Shown here piece after piece: positions 1-9,043 of a stretch of 64,000 bases of DNA. Each line of letters starts with the position of its first letter. Position 1 is the stretch's first letter. Below the pieces are notes generated by a model. The model was not told where the DNA came from, searched no databases, and was given only the letters and a program-made list of their open reading frames with translations. The DNA comes from Francisella adeliensis. Lineage in GTDB: Bacteria > Pseudomonadota > Gammaproteobacteria > Francisellales > Francisellaceae. Location of the stretch: assembly GCF_003290445.1 (NCBI RefSeq), contig NZ_CP021781.1:620001-684000 (forward strand). The letters are read 5' to 3'. The position numbers and the translations under genes were made by a program.

Positions 1-149
1 TGGACGATCCACCGTTTGATTTTTATGGTCCGTATGTGATTGTTGGCCCTATGACAAATGCAGATATTGATCCTAATACAGGTGTTACATGGAAGTGTAC
101 ACCATATAATTTTGATAGTGATTTATTGCCTAGTTGGTGTAATTTTTAG
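1..149 (+). CDS. C-terminal end of a type IV pilin (5' truncated by window)
   Basis: An open frame enters from the left edge and ends at the TAG at 147-149, giving 48 readable residues. The tail contains a Trp-Lys-Cys and, 17 residues further on, a final Trp-Cys-Asn-Phe. Such a cysteine pair closing the D-region loop just before the C-terminus is typical of type IVa pilins (PilA/PilE class). The following genes are minor pilin-like, which supports the call. The N-terminal leader and Glu5 lie outside the window, so major versus minor pilin cannot be decided. Confidence 0.6.
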   Translation, partial: DDPPFDFYGPYVIVGPMTNADIDPNTGVTWKCTPYNFDSDLLPSWCNF

Positions 150-194
150 ATTAACTAAATTTAACTACTAATCTTAATGCTTATCAGTGGTCTA

Positions 195-203
195 TGATAT
201 AAT
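195..203 (+). promoter_or_regulatory. Extended -10 promoter candidate for the minor pilin cluster
   Basis: TGATATAAT matches the extended -10 form TGnTATAAT exactly. It lies about 40 bases before the PilW-like start at 245, in the gap after the upstream pilin gene. The -35 region is poor (TTAATG at 174-179), as expected for an extended -10 promoter. This is a sequence match only. Confidence 0.4.
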
Positions 204-244
204 AAACTACTGTGTTTATAAGGGTGTTTAGGAAAAATCACTAA

Positions 245-1165
245 ATGTATTGTTTTAATAAAAATAAAAACAATGGATTTTCTCTTGTGGAGTTGATGGT
301 TGCGTCACTGATAGCGATACTTGCATTTTCTATAGCTATAAATATATACAGCACTATAAAAAGACAATTTGAAGATAATAGAAATAAGTTAGATCAGGAA
401 GTTAGTCAACTAATAGTTAAGAACATAATATCTAACTCAATTAGAAACTCAGGCTTTGCATGTAATTTTGGTACTTCTTTTCAAACACAAAGTGATGCTA
501 CAGGTGAAGGGTTAGAGAATTTCTTTCTAGACTCAACAGATATTCAAATTGGGAATTTACCATTAAGTTCGGGCTCTACGCTTCCAATTTCACTTGAATC
601 AAACTGTGATTCTGAGTGCTTTCAGGCTGGTAGTGATTATATACTCATAAAACATGATGTAGCACACCATCATTTAATTAACGATACAAGTAATACGACA
701 CTAGAACTAGATTCAGTTGATAATATTAGTACTAACGATCACTTATTATTATGTAATGCTGAGGCTATTAATCTAGTTAAAGCTTTAACGATAAATTCCG
801 GGTCTAGTACAGTTACTCTTGATTCTTCTTATGGAGGATCTCCTTATTATACAGGTGATTATGTAGGTGATTATAGTTTAGATATATTTTACATAAAGGA
901 CACCGGCGAAGTAGATTTACAAGGCAATGCGATCTTTGGACTATATGTTTATATCAAAGGTGATGATGCATCTGGAGATGGTGTAAATGATGACTTGTAC
1001 GAGCTTGTAAGAGGTGTTGAAAATTTGAAGGTTTTATATTCATTAGATGGAGATACTTGGACTCAAGTTGTAGGAAACTTAAATATCGATAAAAATACAT
1101 ATAGGGCTTTAGAAATTTCATTTGAAATAGATGGAGTAAGTTACAACAAAATAATAATACTCTAA
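245..1165 (+). CDS. PilW-like minor pilin, copy 1
   Basis: A 306-residue type III prepilin. After a short basic leader there is a prepilin peptidase site, G|FSLVEL, with Phe at +1 and Glu at +5, followed by a hydrophobic helix to about residue 36. The rest is a globular domain with a cysteine pair around residues 118-122 (CDSEC). Length and domain fit the PilW family of minor pilins, which prime type IV pilus assembly in the inner membrane. It is a paralogue of the gene at 3979: both share blocks such as GDY(V/A)G(D/K)Y and LYVxIK in the same order, and similar C-terminal tails. It precedes the PilX-like gene by 14 bases and is probably cotranscribed with it. The family call is good; the exact name is inferred. 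Confidence 0.75.
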   Translation: MYCFNKNKNNGFSLVELMVASLIAILAFSIAINIYSTIKRQFEDNRNKLDQEVSQLIVKNIISNSIRNSGFACNFGTSFQTQSDATGEGLENFFLDSTDIQIGNLPLSSGSTLPISLESNCDSECFQAGSDYILIKHDVAHHHLINDTSNTTLELDSVDNISTNDHLLLCNAEAINLVKALTINSGSSTVTLDSSYGGSPYYTGDYVGDYSLDIFYIKDTGEVDLQGNAIFGLYVYIKGDDASGDGVNDDLYELVRGVENLKVLYSLDGDTWTQVVGNLNIDKNTYRALEISFEIDGVSYNKIIIL

Positions 1166-1179
1166 AGCGAGGTGTTTAA

Positions 1180-2817
1180 ATGAAGCAATTATCAGTTAAA
1201 AATAGAGGCTCAGCTTTATTGACTTCGCTGATATTTGCATTTGTTATCATGATAGTTATCTCAAGTCTAGCATATAACTTCAGAACAGGAACATTATCTA
1301 TAAATAGTCTTGCTAATCAAAATATAAATACTCAAATTGATGAGGGTTATATTCATGACAATCTATTTGAGCAGGATTATACTCAAACTATAGATGAAAA
1401 TATCGATGATGCTAGGTTTGTAACCACCCCCACTCGAGTAGAGTTTCCTTTTTTATCTAACTCTAGTGCTAAGCTATATGAGGGCGAGCCATTTTTTACA
1501 AGCTATGAGCTAGAGCATAACTTTTTTTATGAAACTGTGTTACAACGAACAGTTAATATGATTATAAACGGAATTGAGTACAATAATTTTTATACTCAGT
1601 ATGAAGAAGATATTTACCCTATAAATGTTCCTTACTTAAATAGATCGGCATTATCTTCACAAGATGCAACTCATAAGCTAGATAATGGTGAAATAAATGA
1701 GTCACAGATAGGATATATTGGCTATCTTATGAAAGATAGTACTAATCTCGACTATAATGTATCTGGTAATACAGGAAGTCTCGCTGTACCTAATGATATT
1801 AATACAGATTATAAGTTTTCAGTTGGTTGGGATATTGTAGATGGATTGAGAAGCTTTTTTTTGGCAGTTTACAATACCGACAAAGTATATACTTCATCAA
1901 CCACATTAGATAATCTTTTGAATCATGGCGGTCAAGCAACTACTGACCTTGGTAATTTTGAATTGATAACAGGTATACCTAGTGGTAGCTCAGCTTCAAG
2001 TGGTAGTATAATCCTTATGAAATGGTATCATGATAATTCTCAAGCAGTACCTAAGCCATTAGTCTTGAGAAAGATAGATAGGTCTGGTCAACATGAGTTA
2101 GATGCATATAGCCCAGGCTATAATAGTGGAAATAATAGCTATGAAGCAAGTTTATTTGACACTTTTACTTCAGACACTGATTTTAGCTCAGGCTCTGTTT
2201 TTATAGTGTCTCCTGACTGGGATGCAAACCTCGGCTCAGCACCTCCATTAGTTATTGAAAATAAAAATTTACTAGATTTTAATCGAGATGGTAACTATCG
2301 TTTTGGAGATGGTACAGGGTCGACAAATACTCAACTACAGTATGCAGGTGAATTTGAGCCACTTCTGGTTAGAAGAAATGAATCAGAATTGTTTTTGATT
2401 CTGTATGATACAGATTATCTATATAGGTATATATATAGTTCTGCGAACAATCCGGTACTTGCTATAACTCCATTGACAAGTTATGCTGCTGGTGGGGCTA
2501 TTCATAAGGTCATAGTTAGGTTTGGTGCTTTATTTATCTTTAATAATGCTTTTTGCTATGTGGTTAATTTTGATGATAATGCTCAAATTTTAAGTAGGTT
2601 AAATATTGCTAGTGATCAAAACTACCAGGTATTAAGAGATGGTTCGGGTGAGATTTATATAATGCCAAATGGACTAGAGTGTATGATTGATGGCAATTGC
2701 AATAGTGCTAATCGTATTTACATAAGTAGTGGTTGTACAGGGTTTGACTGTGATGCCGTAGCAAAACTTAATAGCCTTTCAAATATATTAGGGTTAATTT
2801 ATGAAGGGACTGATTAA
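1180..2817 (+). CDS. Large PilX/GspK-like minor pilin, copy 1
   Basis: A 545-residue protein starting with a short basic leader, a Gly-Ser processing site (NRG|SALLTS) and a hydrophobic helix to about residue 32. Position +5 of the mature form is Thr, not Glu. Lack of Glu5 is typical of PilX/GspK-type subunits placed at the pilus tip. Ordinary PilX proteins are under about 250 residues, so some 300 extra residues follow. These are rich in Ser, Gly, Asp and aromatics, include an LVRRNE motif near residue 395, and end with two cysteine pairs. The start is supported by a GCGAGGTG ribosome site. It is paralogous to the gene at 4904, with the same tail motif (LGLIY). The tip role is inference. Confidence 0.65.
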   Translation: MKQLSVKNRGSALLTSLIFAFVIMIVISSLAYNFRTGTLSINSLANQNINTQIDEGYIHDNLFEQDYTQTIDENIDDARFVTTPTRVEFPFLSNSSAKLYEGEPFFTSYELEHNFFYETVLQRTVNMIINGIEYNNFYTQYEEDIYPINVPYLNRSALSSQDATHKLDNGEINESQIGYIGYLMKDSTNLDYNVSGNTGSLAVPNDINTDYKFSVGWDIVDGLRSFFLAVYNTDKVYTSSTTLDNLLNHGGQATTDLGNFELITGIPSGSSASSGSIILMKWYHDNSQAVPKPLVLRKIDRSGQHELDAYSPGYNSGNNSYEASLFDTFTSDTDFSSGSVFIVSPDWDANLGSAPPLVIENKNLLDFNRDGNYRFGDGTGSTNTQLQYAGEFEPLLVRRNESELFLILYDTDYLYRYIYSSANNPVLAITPLTSYAAGGAIHKVIVRFGALFIFNNAFCYVVNFDDNAQILSRLNIASDQNYQVLRDGSGEIYIMPNGLECMIDGNCNSANRIYISSGCTGFDCDAVAKLNSLSNILGLIYEGTD

Positions 2818-2840
2818 TATAAGTGCCTAAATAAGTTGTA

Positions 2841-3172
2841 TCTTATGCAGGGTTAATGCTATTAGGAACTAGCTCATCAAAAGGAGTTTTGATGACAAAA
2901 AAGTAGATTTAGTAGATTCATTAGATGATAAGGTAAGTGAATACATTATTTCACATAGTTTTGATGATAGTGGCTCTAGTGGTAGAACCTATATTCAAAC
3001 AGATATTACAAAAGAAGGCAATAATGGCAATGGCAACTCTTCAACAGAAGGTAACCAGTCTGGGGGCGAAACTGGTAATGCTACAGGTGTTGACTATAAC
3101 TTATATAAGTTTACAGCGACTGATTCTAATTATGATATAACAACCAATAAGAAGGTTTTTGAGAGGGATTGA
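2841..3172 (+). pseudogene. Remnant of a PilV-like minor pilin gene (paralogue of 3178-3942)
   Basis: A frame running from about 2882 to the TGA at 3170-3172 encodes a peptide aligning with the middle of the intact neighbour: VDLVDSLDDKVSEYIIS here against VDLTDELGRRINEYIIS there, then a shared (N/T)KKV(F/Y)E block. Upstream (about 2841-2902), the shifted frame reads SYAGLMLL...KGVLMTKK, matching the neighbour's region after its membrane helix, then hits TAG at 2903. So there is a frameshift near 2902, and the leader and prepilin peptidase site are missing. The remnant stops just before the region that carries the Cys repeats in the intact gene. A different 67-codon frame over this stretch is considered spurious. 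Confidence 0.7.
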
Positions 3173-3177
3173 TAGCT

Positions 3178-3942
3178 ATGAAAAAAAATAAAGGTTTTAC
3201 TCTAATTGAAACAATTATAGCAGTTACAATTACTATATTTTTGTTGTTTGCTGTGTTCTATGCGATCGGCAGTGTTTTATCAGGTTCTGTTTTAACGGAA
3301 AAGAATGTTGACTTAACTGATGAACTAGGTCGTCGTATTAATGAATATATTATATCAGGTGAGTTTGATGCTTCAGATGATAATGGTATGGAGTTTAGTA
3401 AGGAAGAGAAAGTAAATAATATTATTGCGTTTCATGCAACAAATAGTGATTTTGGCTTAAACATAACTAAAAAAGTTTATGAAAATGATATTTCTAATGA
3501 TAATGGAAATGGAACCGATTCAGAGAATGGAAATGGCTCATCGGAAGTGACTATTTGTCATAAACCTGGTACACCTGCAGAAAAAACAATGACTTTACCT
3601 GCTTCAGCTCTTAACGGACATCTTGGGCATGGTGATAGTATAGGAGCTTGTAGTGAAACTGAAGCCGAAGTTGAAGCATCAACAGTAGTACTTTGCCATA
3701 AGCCTGGAACACCTGCAGAAAAGACAAAAACTTTACCAGCTGCTGCAGTTAAAGGGCATCTTGGGCATGGTGATTATCTCGGTGCTTGTGGAGAGGGTGT
3801 TAGTGATGACGATAATGAAGATAATGAAGAAATTCTTATATGCTATCCGCACAATAAGAACAAATGGAAAGAAAAAACTATTAATAGCTCTGAATTAAGT
3901 GCTTATAAAGCTAATGGTGCTTATGAAGGTAGTTGCACATGA
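3178..3942 (+). CDS. PilV-like prepilin with three Cys-bounded 35-residue repeats
   Basis: Start chosen at ATG 3178 (254 residues), giving leader MKKNKG and the processing site G|FTLIET with Glu at +5; a TTG nine bases earlier is in frame but less plausible. The hydrophobic helix runs to about residue 35. A pilin-like domain follows to about residue 105, then an acidic, Asn/Gly/Ser-rich linker. The C-terminal half consists of three units of 35 residues, each with Cys at positions 4 and 35; units 1 and 2 share CHKPGTPAEKT and GHLGHGD, unit 3 is degenerate. It resembles PilV/GspI-type minor pilins at the N-terminus only. The repeats suggest a surface-exposed, disulfide-stabilised tip or adhesive part (inference). 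A decayed paralogue sits immediately upstream. Confidence 0.7.
   Translation: MKKNKGFTLIETIIAVTITIFLLFAVFYAIGSVLSGSVLTEKNVDLTDELGRRINEYIISGEFDASDDNGMEFSKEEKVNNIIAFHATNSDFGLNITKKVYENDISNDNGNGTDSENGNGSSEVTICHKPGTPAEKTMTLPASALNGHLGHGDSIGACSETEAEVEASTVVLCHKPGTPAEKTKTLPAAAVKGHLGHGDYLGACGEGVSDDDNEDNEEILICYPHNKNKWKEKTINSSELSAYKANGAYEGSCT
3547..3936 (+). repeat. Three tandem 105-bp coding repeats in the PilV-like gene
   Basis: Unit 1 covers 3547-3651, unit 2 3685-3789 and unit 3 3832-3936, separated by acidic linkers of 11 and 14 codons. Each is exactly 35 codons and begins two or three residues before a Cys and ends on a Cys. Units 1 and 2 are nearly alike in protein sequence; unit 3 keeps the length, the two cysteines, a Thr, a Leu and a Gly near the end. 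The CHKPGTPAEKT...HLGHGD...GAC motif is one I recall from secreted proteins of various environmental bacteria; its function is unknown to me. Confidence 0.8.
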
Positions 3943-3978
3943 TGGTTAATAGTGTAGAGATAATTTGAAGTTAATAGA

Positions 3979-4902
3979 GTGAAAAATAACAAAAACTTAA
4001 ATAGTATAAAAGGTCTAACATTGGTTGAACTTTTGATATCAGCAGTAATTGCTATAATTGTACTTTCAATGGCTTTATCTGTATATATTAGCGCTAAAGA
4101 AGAATATAATTTATTGAAAGAAAGAACCGATATAGAGGTTAAACAGTTAGCTACAAAAAGATTGTTGCAAGATTTTATTACCAGTGCAGGTTTTGCATCT
4201 AAATTTGGCTCCGCTAGCCAACAATACCTAGATCGTACAGGAGATTCTTTAGATAGCTTCTTCTTACCAAGTGGTTCAGCGATAAGAGTTGGAACTTTAC
4301 CTATCGCAACATCAAGTCATATATCGGGAGCTTTAGAAGATGGTTGTACTGGTGAATGCTTTCAATCAGATACAGATTATATAATGGTTAGAAAAGAAGA
4401 TAGTCACACAAAGCTTATTGCTAATAATAGCTTAGCAACTTCTCTAGAGCTAGAATCAATTGCAGACTTAGAAGTAGATGATTATCTTTTACTATCAAAT
4501 AAAGATGATGCTAATCTTGTTAAAATAGCTTCTATAAATTCTGGTAGTAGTGTTATTACGCTAGATACTAGCCCACAAAACACTATATATTATAAGGGTG
4601 ATTATGCAGGTAAGTATAATTTCCAAATAATGTATGTTAGAAACACAGGTGAGCAAGATGATGATGGTAATGATATTTTTGCTTTATATGTGTTTATAAA
4701 ATCATCTTCCGCTCGAGGAATTTCTTATGAGTTGGTTAGAGGAGTAAATAACCTGCAAGTTGAACCAGCAAGTGTAGTTGATGAGGTTATAACATGGAAT
4801 GCTATAACTTCAAATGTAGATGTAAATAGTCAAGATATGCCAGCAATTAAGGTATCTTTTGATATTGATGATCAATCATTTAGTAGGATATTAGTTTTGT
4901 AA
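3979..4902 (+). CDS. PilW-like minor pilin, copy 2
   Basis: A 307-residue prepilin beginning with GTG. The processing site is IKG|LTLVEL with Leu at +1 and Glu at +5, followed by a helix to about residue 40. The globular part carries a Cys pair (CTGEC near residue 118) and parallels copy 1 (245-1165) throughout, including the QSDTDYIMVRK and LEDGC-type blocks. It is therefore a duplicated PilW-like subunit. It follows the PilV-like gene by 36 bases and its stop lies one base before the start of the PilX-like copy 2, which implies coupled expression. Role: minor pilin of the type IV pilus, inner membrane before assembly. Confidence 0.75.
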   Translation: MKNNKNLNSIKGLTLVELLISAVIAIIVLSMALSVYISAKEEYNLLKERTDIEVKQLATKRLLQDFITSAGFASKFGSASQQYLDRTGDSLDSFFLPSGSAIRVGTLPIATSSHISGALEDGCTGECFQSDTDYIMVRKEDSHTKLIANNSLATSLELESIADLEVDDYLLLSNKDDANLVKIASINSGSSVITLDTSPQNTIYYKGDYAGKYNFQIMYVRNTGEQDDDGNDIFALYVFIKSSSARGISYELVRGVNNLQVEPASVVDEVITWNAITSNVDVNSQDMPAIKVSFDIDDQSFSRILVL

Positions 4903-4903
4903 T

Positions 4904-6580
4904 ATGATAAAAATTTCAAAACAAAAAGGCTCAGCTTTACTTACAGCATTATTATTTTCATTTGTTTTAATGGTTGTAATGGCAGCCTTAGCATATAACT
5001 ATAGAGCTAGCATGCTCACAATCGAGTCACTTGTTGATGATGAGTTAAATCTCGATGTCGATGGAGGCTATATAAATGATTTATTTGTCTCGAACAATAT
5101 TAACAATAGCATTAGTGATACTATCGGTGACTTTACATTTAGTACAACTGTTGATTCTATTTCACCAGGTTTTCAAGTCGAGCATACTAATAGTGCTTTA
5201 TATCAAGCAGAACCTTACCTAATGAGCCATAGATTTACTCATAACTTTATCAATAATGGAGTTACGGAATATACTAAAGAGCTTATATTTAATAGTTTAC
5301 CTGCAGATACATATACTAGTTATGATAATATTATAAATCCTTTAAATGTACCTTATGTAAATGTCGATGGGATGACAGGTAATTTTGCTACATACAAGCT
5401 AAGTAGTGGTAGTAGTATGATCCTTGATAATGAAAGAGGATATATCGGTAATATAATTCAAAATGGAACGAGTTTAAATATAAGTGCTGCAGGTACAAAC
5501 ACAGTAGTTGGCATACAAGGTGGCTTATCAGAAGATGATTATAAACTAAGCATAGGCTGGAATCTTAAAGATGGATTATGGAACTTATTGTTAGCAACTT
5601 ATGATACAGGTAAAGTATATACATCATCGACTACTCTTAGAAATTTAGTAGACAATTCTGCTCAGGCTCAAACAGATCTTAATACCTGGAATCAGGTAGT
5701 TGGACTACCTAGCGGTAGTAGCATTCCTAGTGGTAGTGTGATTTTGACAAAGTGGATTCATGATGCTGATAATGAAGTACCAAAACCTGTGATATTGCGT
5801 AAGCAAGAAAGGACAGATGGTTCTGATACTTATGATTTGGTTATATATCGAACTACTTATAATAGTGGTGTTTATACTGTAAAAACTCCAGCAAAAGTAG
5901 AGGCAACAGATGATTTTGATGTGACTAAAGTGTTTATGGTCGTACCGGATGAAGCTTTTACTTTAGAAGCATTAAATGCTAGAAGGCCTTTAGTCTTTTT
6001 TCAAGATGATGGTGTTACAAAAGTTATCCAGTTTAATACACATAATGCTGATGGTGTTGTAAATTTAGGTAATTTGGGTGGTAGCATATTTGGTGGTGAT
6101 TTGGTTCAAGCAGAACCTATTCTAGTTAGAAGAAATGAGTTGCAAAATTACCTTATATATCATGATGATAATTATTATTATACTCATGTATATCGAGCTG
6201 GTTCCTTAAATACTACCGCAATCATAGCTCAAGGTGTTTCAGGAACTATACAAAAGCTTATTCCAAAGTTTGGAGCACTATTTATAGTTACAGATACAAA
6301 TATTTATGTTGATGACTTTGATTATAGTACCTTTACTTTAGTTAATAAAATATCGATAAATAATTCTGATGCTCAGATTTTACGTGATGACAATGGATTG
6401 ATATATGCCATGCCTGATGGTTTAGACTGTATTGCTGCAGGTGACTGTGACACTGATGATAGACTCTATATAAGAGATGAAGGTAGTTGTGCTAGCTATA
6501 CAGGTGGCTGTGATAAGATAGATGAGCTTAACAATATTGCCCCATATTTAGGTTTGATTTATAAAAAATCAGAACATTAG
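4904..6580 (+). CDS. Large PilX/GspK-like minor pilin, copy 2
   Basis: A 558-residue paralogue of the gene at 1180. The leader ends QKG|SALLTA, with Thr rather than Glu at +5, and a membrane helix follows. Shared landmarks with copy 1 are KVYTSSTTL (near residue 240), LPSGSS/IPSGSS, VPKP(L/V)(V/I)LRK, the LVRRNE motif, the KFGALFI/RFGALFI block and a Cys-rich tail ending LGLIY. The stop of the preceding PilW-like gene lies directly before the ATG. It ends the pilin cluster; the next gene is convergent. The tip role follows from the missing Glu5 and the size (inference). Confidence 0.65.
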   Translation: MIKISKQKGSALLTALLFSFVLMVVMAALAYNYRASMLTIESLVDDELNLDVDGGYINDLFVSNNINNSISDTIGDFTFSTTVDSISPGFQVEHTNSALYQAEPYLMSHRFTHNFINNGVTEYTKELIFNSLPADTYTSYDNIINPLNVPYVNVDGMTGNFATYKLSSGSSMILDNERGYIGNIIQNGTSLNISAAGTNTVVGIQGGLSEDDYKLSIGWNLKDGLWNLLLATYDTGKVYTSSTTLRNLVDNSAQAQTDLNTWNQVVGLPSGSSIPSGSVILTKWIHDADNEVPKPVILRKQERTDGSDTYDLVIYRTTYNSGVYTVKTPAKVEATDDFDVTKVFMVVPDEAFTLEALNARRPLVFFQDDGVTKVIQFNTHNADGVVNLGNLGGSIFGGDLVQAEPILVRRNELQNYLIYHDDNYYYTHVYRAGSLNTTAIIAQGVSGTIQKLIPKFGALFIVTDTNIYVDDFDYSTFTLVNKISINNSDAQILRDDNGLIYAMPDGLDCIAAGDCDTDDRLYIRDEGSCASYTGGCDKIDELNNIAPYLGLIYKKSEH

Positions 6581-6600
6581 ATTTTATATGAAAGTTTTAA

Positions 6601-7809
6601 TTATTTTCTTTCAGTATTTTCAATTTTCATTTTATATATGATTATTAAGACAATTATCGTAATTATAGTAAAAATTGTTTGTACTATAGGAGATGCGATA
6701 ATCAAGTTTCTACCATGATAAAAACTCACAATAAAACTACCAAGAGCTGCTACCATATTTTTAGAAAAGTTTGAAATAGCATTTGCAGTTCCAAAATTAT
6801 CATTGACTTGATTCAAAGAAAAAGAATAAACAATAGTCGAACTAAAGGCTACAGAACCACACAGTACAAACATTGCAGCAGTATATATAAGAGCATTATC
6901 AATATGAAAGAAGTTAAATATTACTAAAACAATACTGCTTATAGCTACAGCTGAAACCGTATAATATATATTATGCAGTTTTTGAATACTTTCAGAATAT
7001 TTCTTGATATATAGATTTGCAAAAATCGCTGCCATACAAGTTATAGCATAGTACACACAATACAGAGTTATACTGGTTTTATACTCATCAAGGTATATCA
7101 AGGCTGATGATGATATATATATAAATAGTGGTGTAAATAGTGTACATGATGCAACTGTACCTAGCATAAACCCAGGATTTTTGAAGTGGTGAAAGTAGCT
7201 GGGGATCACCTTAGATAAATCCTTTTGGCGATCTTTTTGCTCAAGTGTCTCTTCAATAAGAAGTGCCGCTACGACCATTAGCACACCATAGGCAGTCAGA
7301 AAATGGAAGGTACTTTGCCAAGTGTGTGTCAATGAAACTAAAACAGAACCAATTATAGGAGCTACCATTGGTGCGATAAGTAGTATGATGATAATAGTAG
7401 CGAGCATACTTGTTAGCTTAGCGCCCTTATAGCAATCTCTAGCTATTGAAAAAGATATTACAGCTCCAACAGAATCAGCTAAGCCTTGGACTAACCTTAG
7501 AGCCTCTAACATTTGAAAATTAAAACTCATAGAGCAAAGTATAGTACTTGCTATGTATATTAAGCTACCTGCAATAATTACTTTTTTACGACCATACTTA
7601 TCTGAGATAGCTCCCCAAAAGAGCATACCGAATGAAAAGCCAACAAAGTAAGTAGCAAATGTTGTTAAAACTGCGCTATTAGGTACGCCAAAGTCTTTAG
7701 CTATTAGTGAGATAGCTGGTGCGTAAGTATTTATTGCAAGAGGAGGTAAGGCTGCAAATAGAGCTAAAATAATTGGAAAAAATTTAGATTCTCGAGTTAT
7801 GTAATTCAT
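6601..7809 (-). CDS. MFS transporter, Bcr/CflA-like drug efflux family
   Basis: A 402-residue membrane protein with about twelve hydrophobic segments. The MFS motif A appears as GAISDKYGRKK after the second helix, and the family-typical opening (FALLAALPPLAINTYAP-like) and a central basic loop after helix 6 (about residues 190-210) are present. The Bcr/CflA group exports drugs and small metabolites by proton antiport across the inner membrane. Substrate cannot be read from sequence. It is convergent with the pilin cluster and lies 26 bases downstream of the RNase D gene on the same strand. Confidence 0.7.
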   Translation of the reverse strand: MNYITRESKFFPIILALFAALPPLAINTYAPAISLIAKDFGVPNSAVLTTFATYFVGFSFGMLFWGAISDKYGRKKVIIAGSLIYIASTILCSMSFNFQMLEALRLVQGLADSVGAVISFSIARDCYKGAKLTSMLATIIIILLIAPMVAPIIGSVLVSLTHTWQSTFHFLTAYGVLMVVAALLIEETLEQKDRQKDLSKVIPSYFHHFKNPGFMLGTVASCTLFTPLFIYISSSALIYLDEYKTSITLYCVYYAITCMAAIFANLYIKKYSESIQKLHNIYYTVSAVAISSIVLVIFNFFHIDNALIYTAAMFVLCGSVAFSSTIVYSFSLNQVNDNFGTANAISNFSKNMVAALGSFIVSFYHGRNLIIASPIVQTIFTIITIIVLIIIYKMKIENTERK

Positions 7810-7835
7810 GTTGTAGAAGCATATTAAGAATAGAG

Positions 7836-8933
7836 TTATTTTATAGTATCTAGTATATACTCTTTTAACTTTTTACCAACTACTTCATAACGCCAACCTT
7901 TAAGTAGTTTGTTATTTATATTTGAGTTTTCAAGCTTTAGGTTGTAAGTAAGTGAGCGAATATCTTTCTTAGATGCTACTGAAGAGTTATCAAACTTATA
8001 ACTATCAAGAATAGTATTGAAGCATTCAATAATTTTATCAATAGTTTCATTATCAACTTTTGAAGTATATTTTTTATCTAAAGTAAGATGTTTATATGAA
8101 GTTTTCGTCTTTAGAGCACTAATAACACCAGTCTTTAACCAAGCCTTAAGTTTTTGATAATTACTAGTTTCAAAGTCATCAAGAGTACGAGGATTTAGGT
8201 GTGCTAAATCGTATAAGACTTTATTGTCAAATAAAAATCTGACCGGAAGATCTTTTTGCTGAGCTAAATTTTCACGCCATACAGCAATCTTTAAGATATT
8301 TTCTTGAGTTGAGGTGCTAAACTTTTGTAAGTTACCAACTTTTGTGTGGATAACTTCGAGATTATTAAAGCCTATTTGTGAAATTTCTATAAGCTCTTCT
8401 TCAAAAAAATATTTATAGCCAATCTCATTTAGTTTTTGCTCAAGTGTTTTTTGTAATGTAATAAGGAACTCAACATCTTTTTTAGCGTAGTTTATTTGCT
8501 TAGTAGATAATGGTCTTTTACGCCAATCAGAAAACTGTGATTCTTTTTCCATCTCAATATCGAGCATTTCTTGAAGTAGGTTTTTAAGAGATAATTGGTT
8601 TTGAAAGCCTAAGAAAGTTGCTGCAAGCTGTGTATCAAAGATATTGCTTATTTCACAATTTAAAAACCTTTTTATGATAGGAACATCATTAGGTGCTGAG
8701 TGGATTATTTTTTGGATATTATTATTTTCAAAAATGGCATTTAAGCCACTAAAATCTAGATTATCGGTAAGAGTATCTATTAGGTAAATATCATTTACAG
8801 TAGCTATTTGTATAAGACAAAGCTCTGGGTAGTAAGTACGCATCCAGTAGAACTCTGTATCTACTGCAATATGAGTATTTTGAGAAATATCTGCGATAGC
8901 ATCATCTAAAGCAGATTGTGTTGAAATTAGCAT
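7836..8933 (-). CDS. rnd: Ribonuclease D
   Basis: A 365-residue 3'-to-5' exonuclease of the DEDDy group that trims tRNA 3' ends and other small RNAs. Visible catalytic motifs are VDTEF (Asp25, Glu27), an HSAPND block near residue 100, and YAKKDV near residue 150, which supplies the Tyr and last Asp. An HRDC-type helical region follows (about 210-290, with the LPVRFLFDN-like stretch). Length is close to the roughly 370 residues usual for RNase D. It reads in the same direction as the downstream MFS gene. Confidence 0.85.
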   Translation of the reverse strand: MLISTQSALDDAIADISQNTHIAVDTEFYWMRTYYPELCLIQIATVNDIYLIDTLTDNLDFSGLNAIFENNNIQKIIHSAPNDVPIIKRFLNCEISNIFDTQLAATFLGFQNQLSLKNLLQEMLDIEMEKESQFSDWRKRPLSTKQINYAKKDVEFLITLQKTLEQKLNEIGYKYFFEEELIEISQIGFNNLEVIHTKVGNLQKFSTSTQENILKIAVWRENLAQQKDLPVRFLFDNKVLYDLAHLNPRTLDDFETSNYQKLKAWLKTGVISALKTKTSYKHLTLDKKYTSKVDNETIDKIIECFNTILDSYKFDNSSVASKKDIRSLTYNLKLENSNINNKLLKGWRYEVVGKKLKEYILDTIK

Positions 8934-9043
8934 TTTGTGATATTTGATGTGTATTTACTCTATACTAACATTTTTATTGGTATTTTGTATGGATGGTTTT
9001 ATTTTATTGTATAGAAACTGACTTTTGACTGCTTTTAGGTTTG

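Noticed and set aside
2937-3140. A 67-codon open frame between the two pilin modules
   Set aside because: It runs in a different frame from the readable PilV-like remnant, has no ribosome site, and its hydrophobic product resembles no pilin leader.
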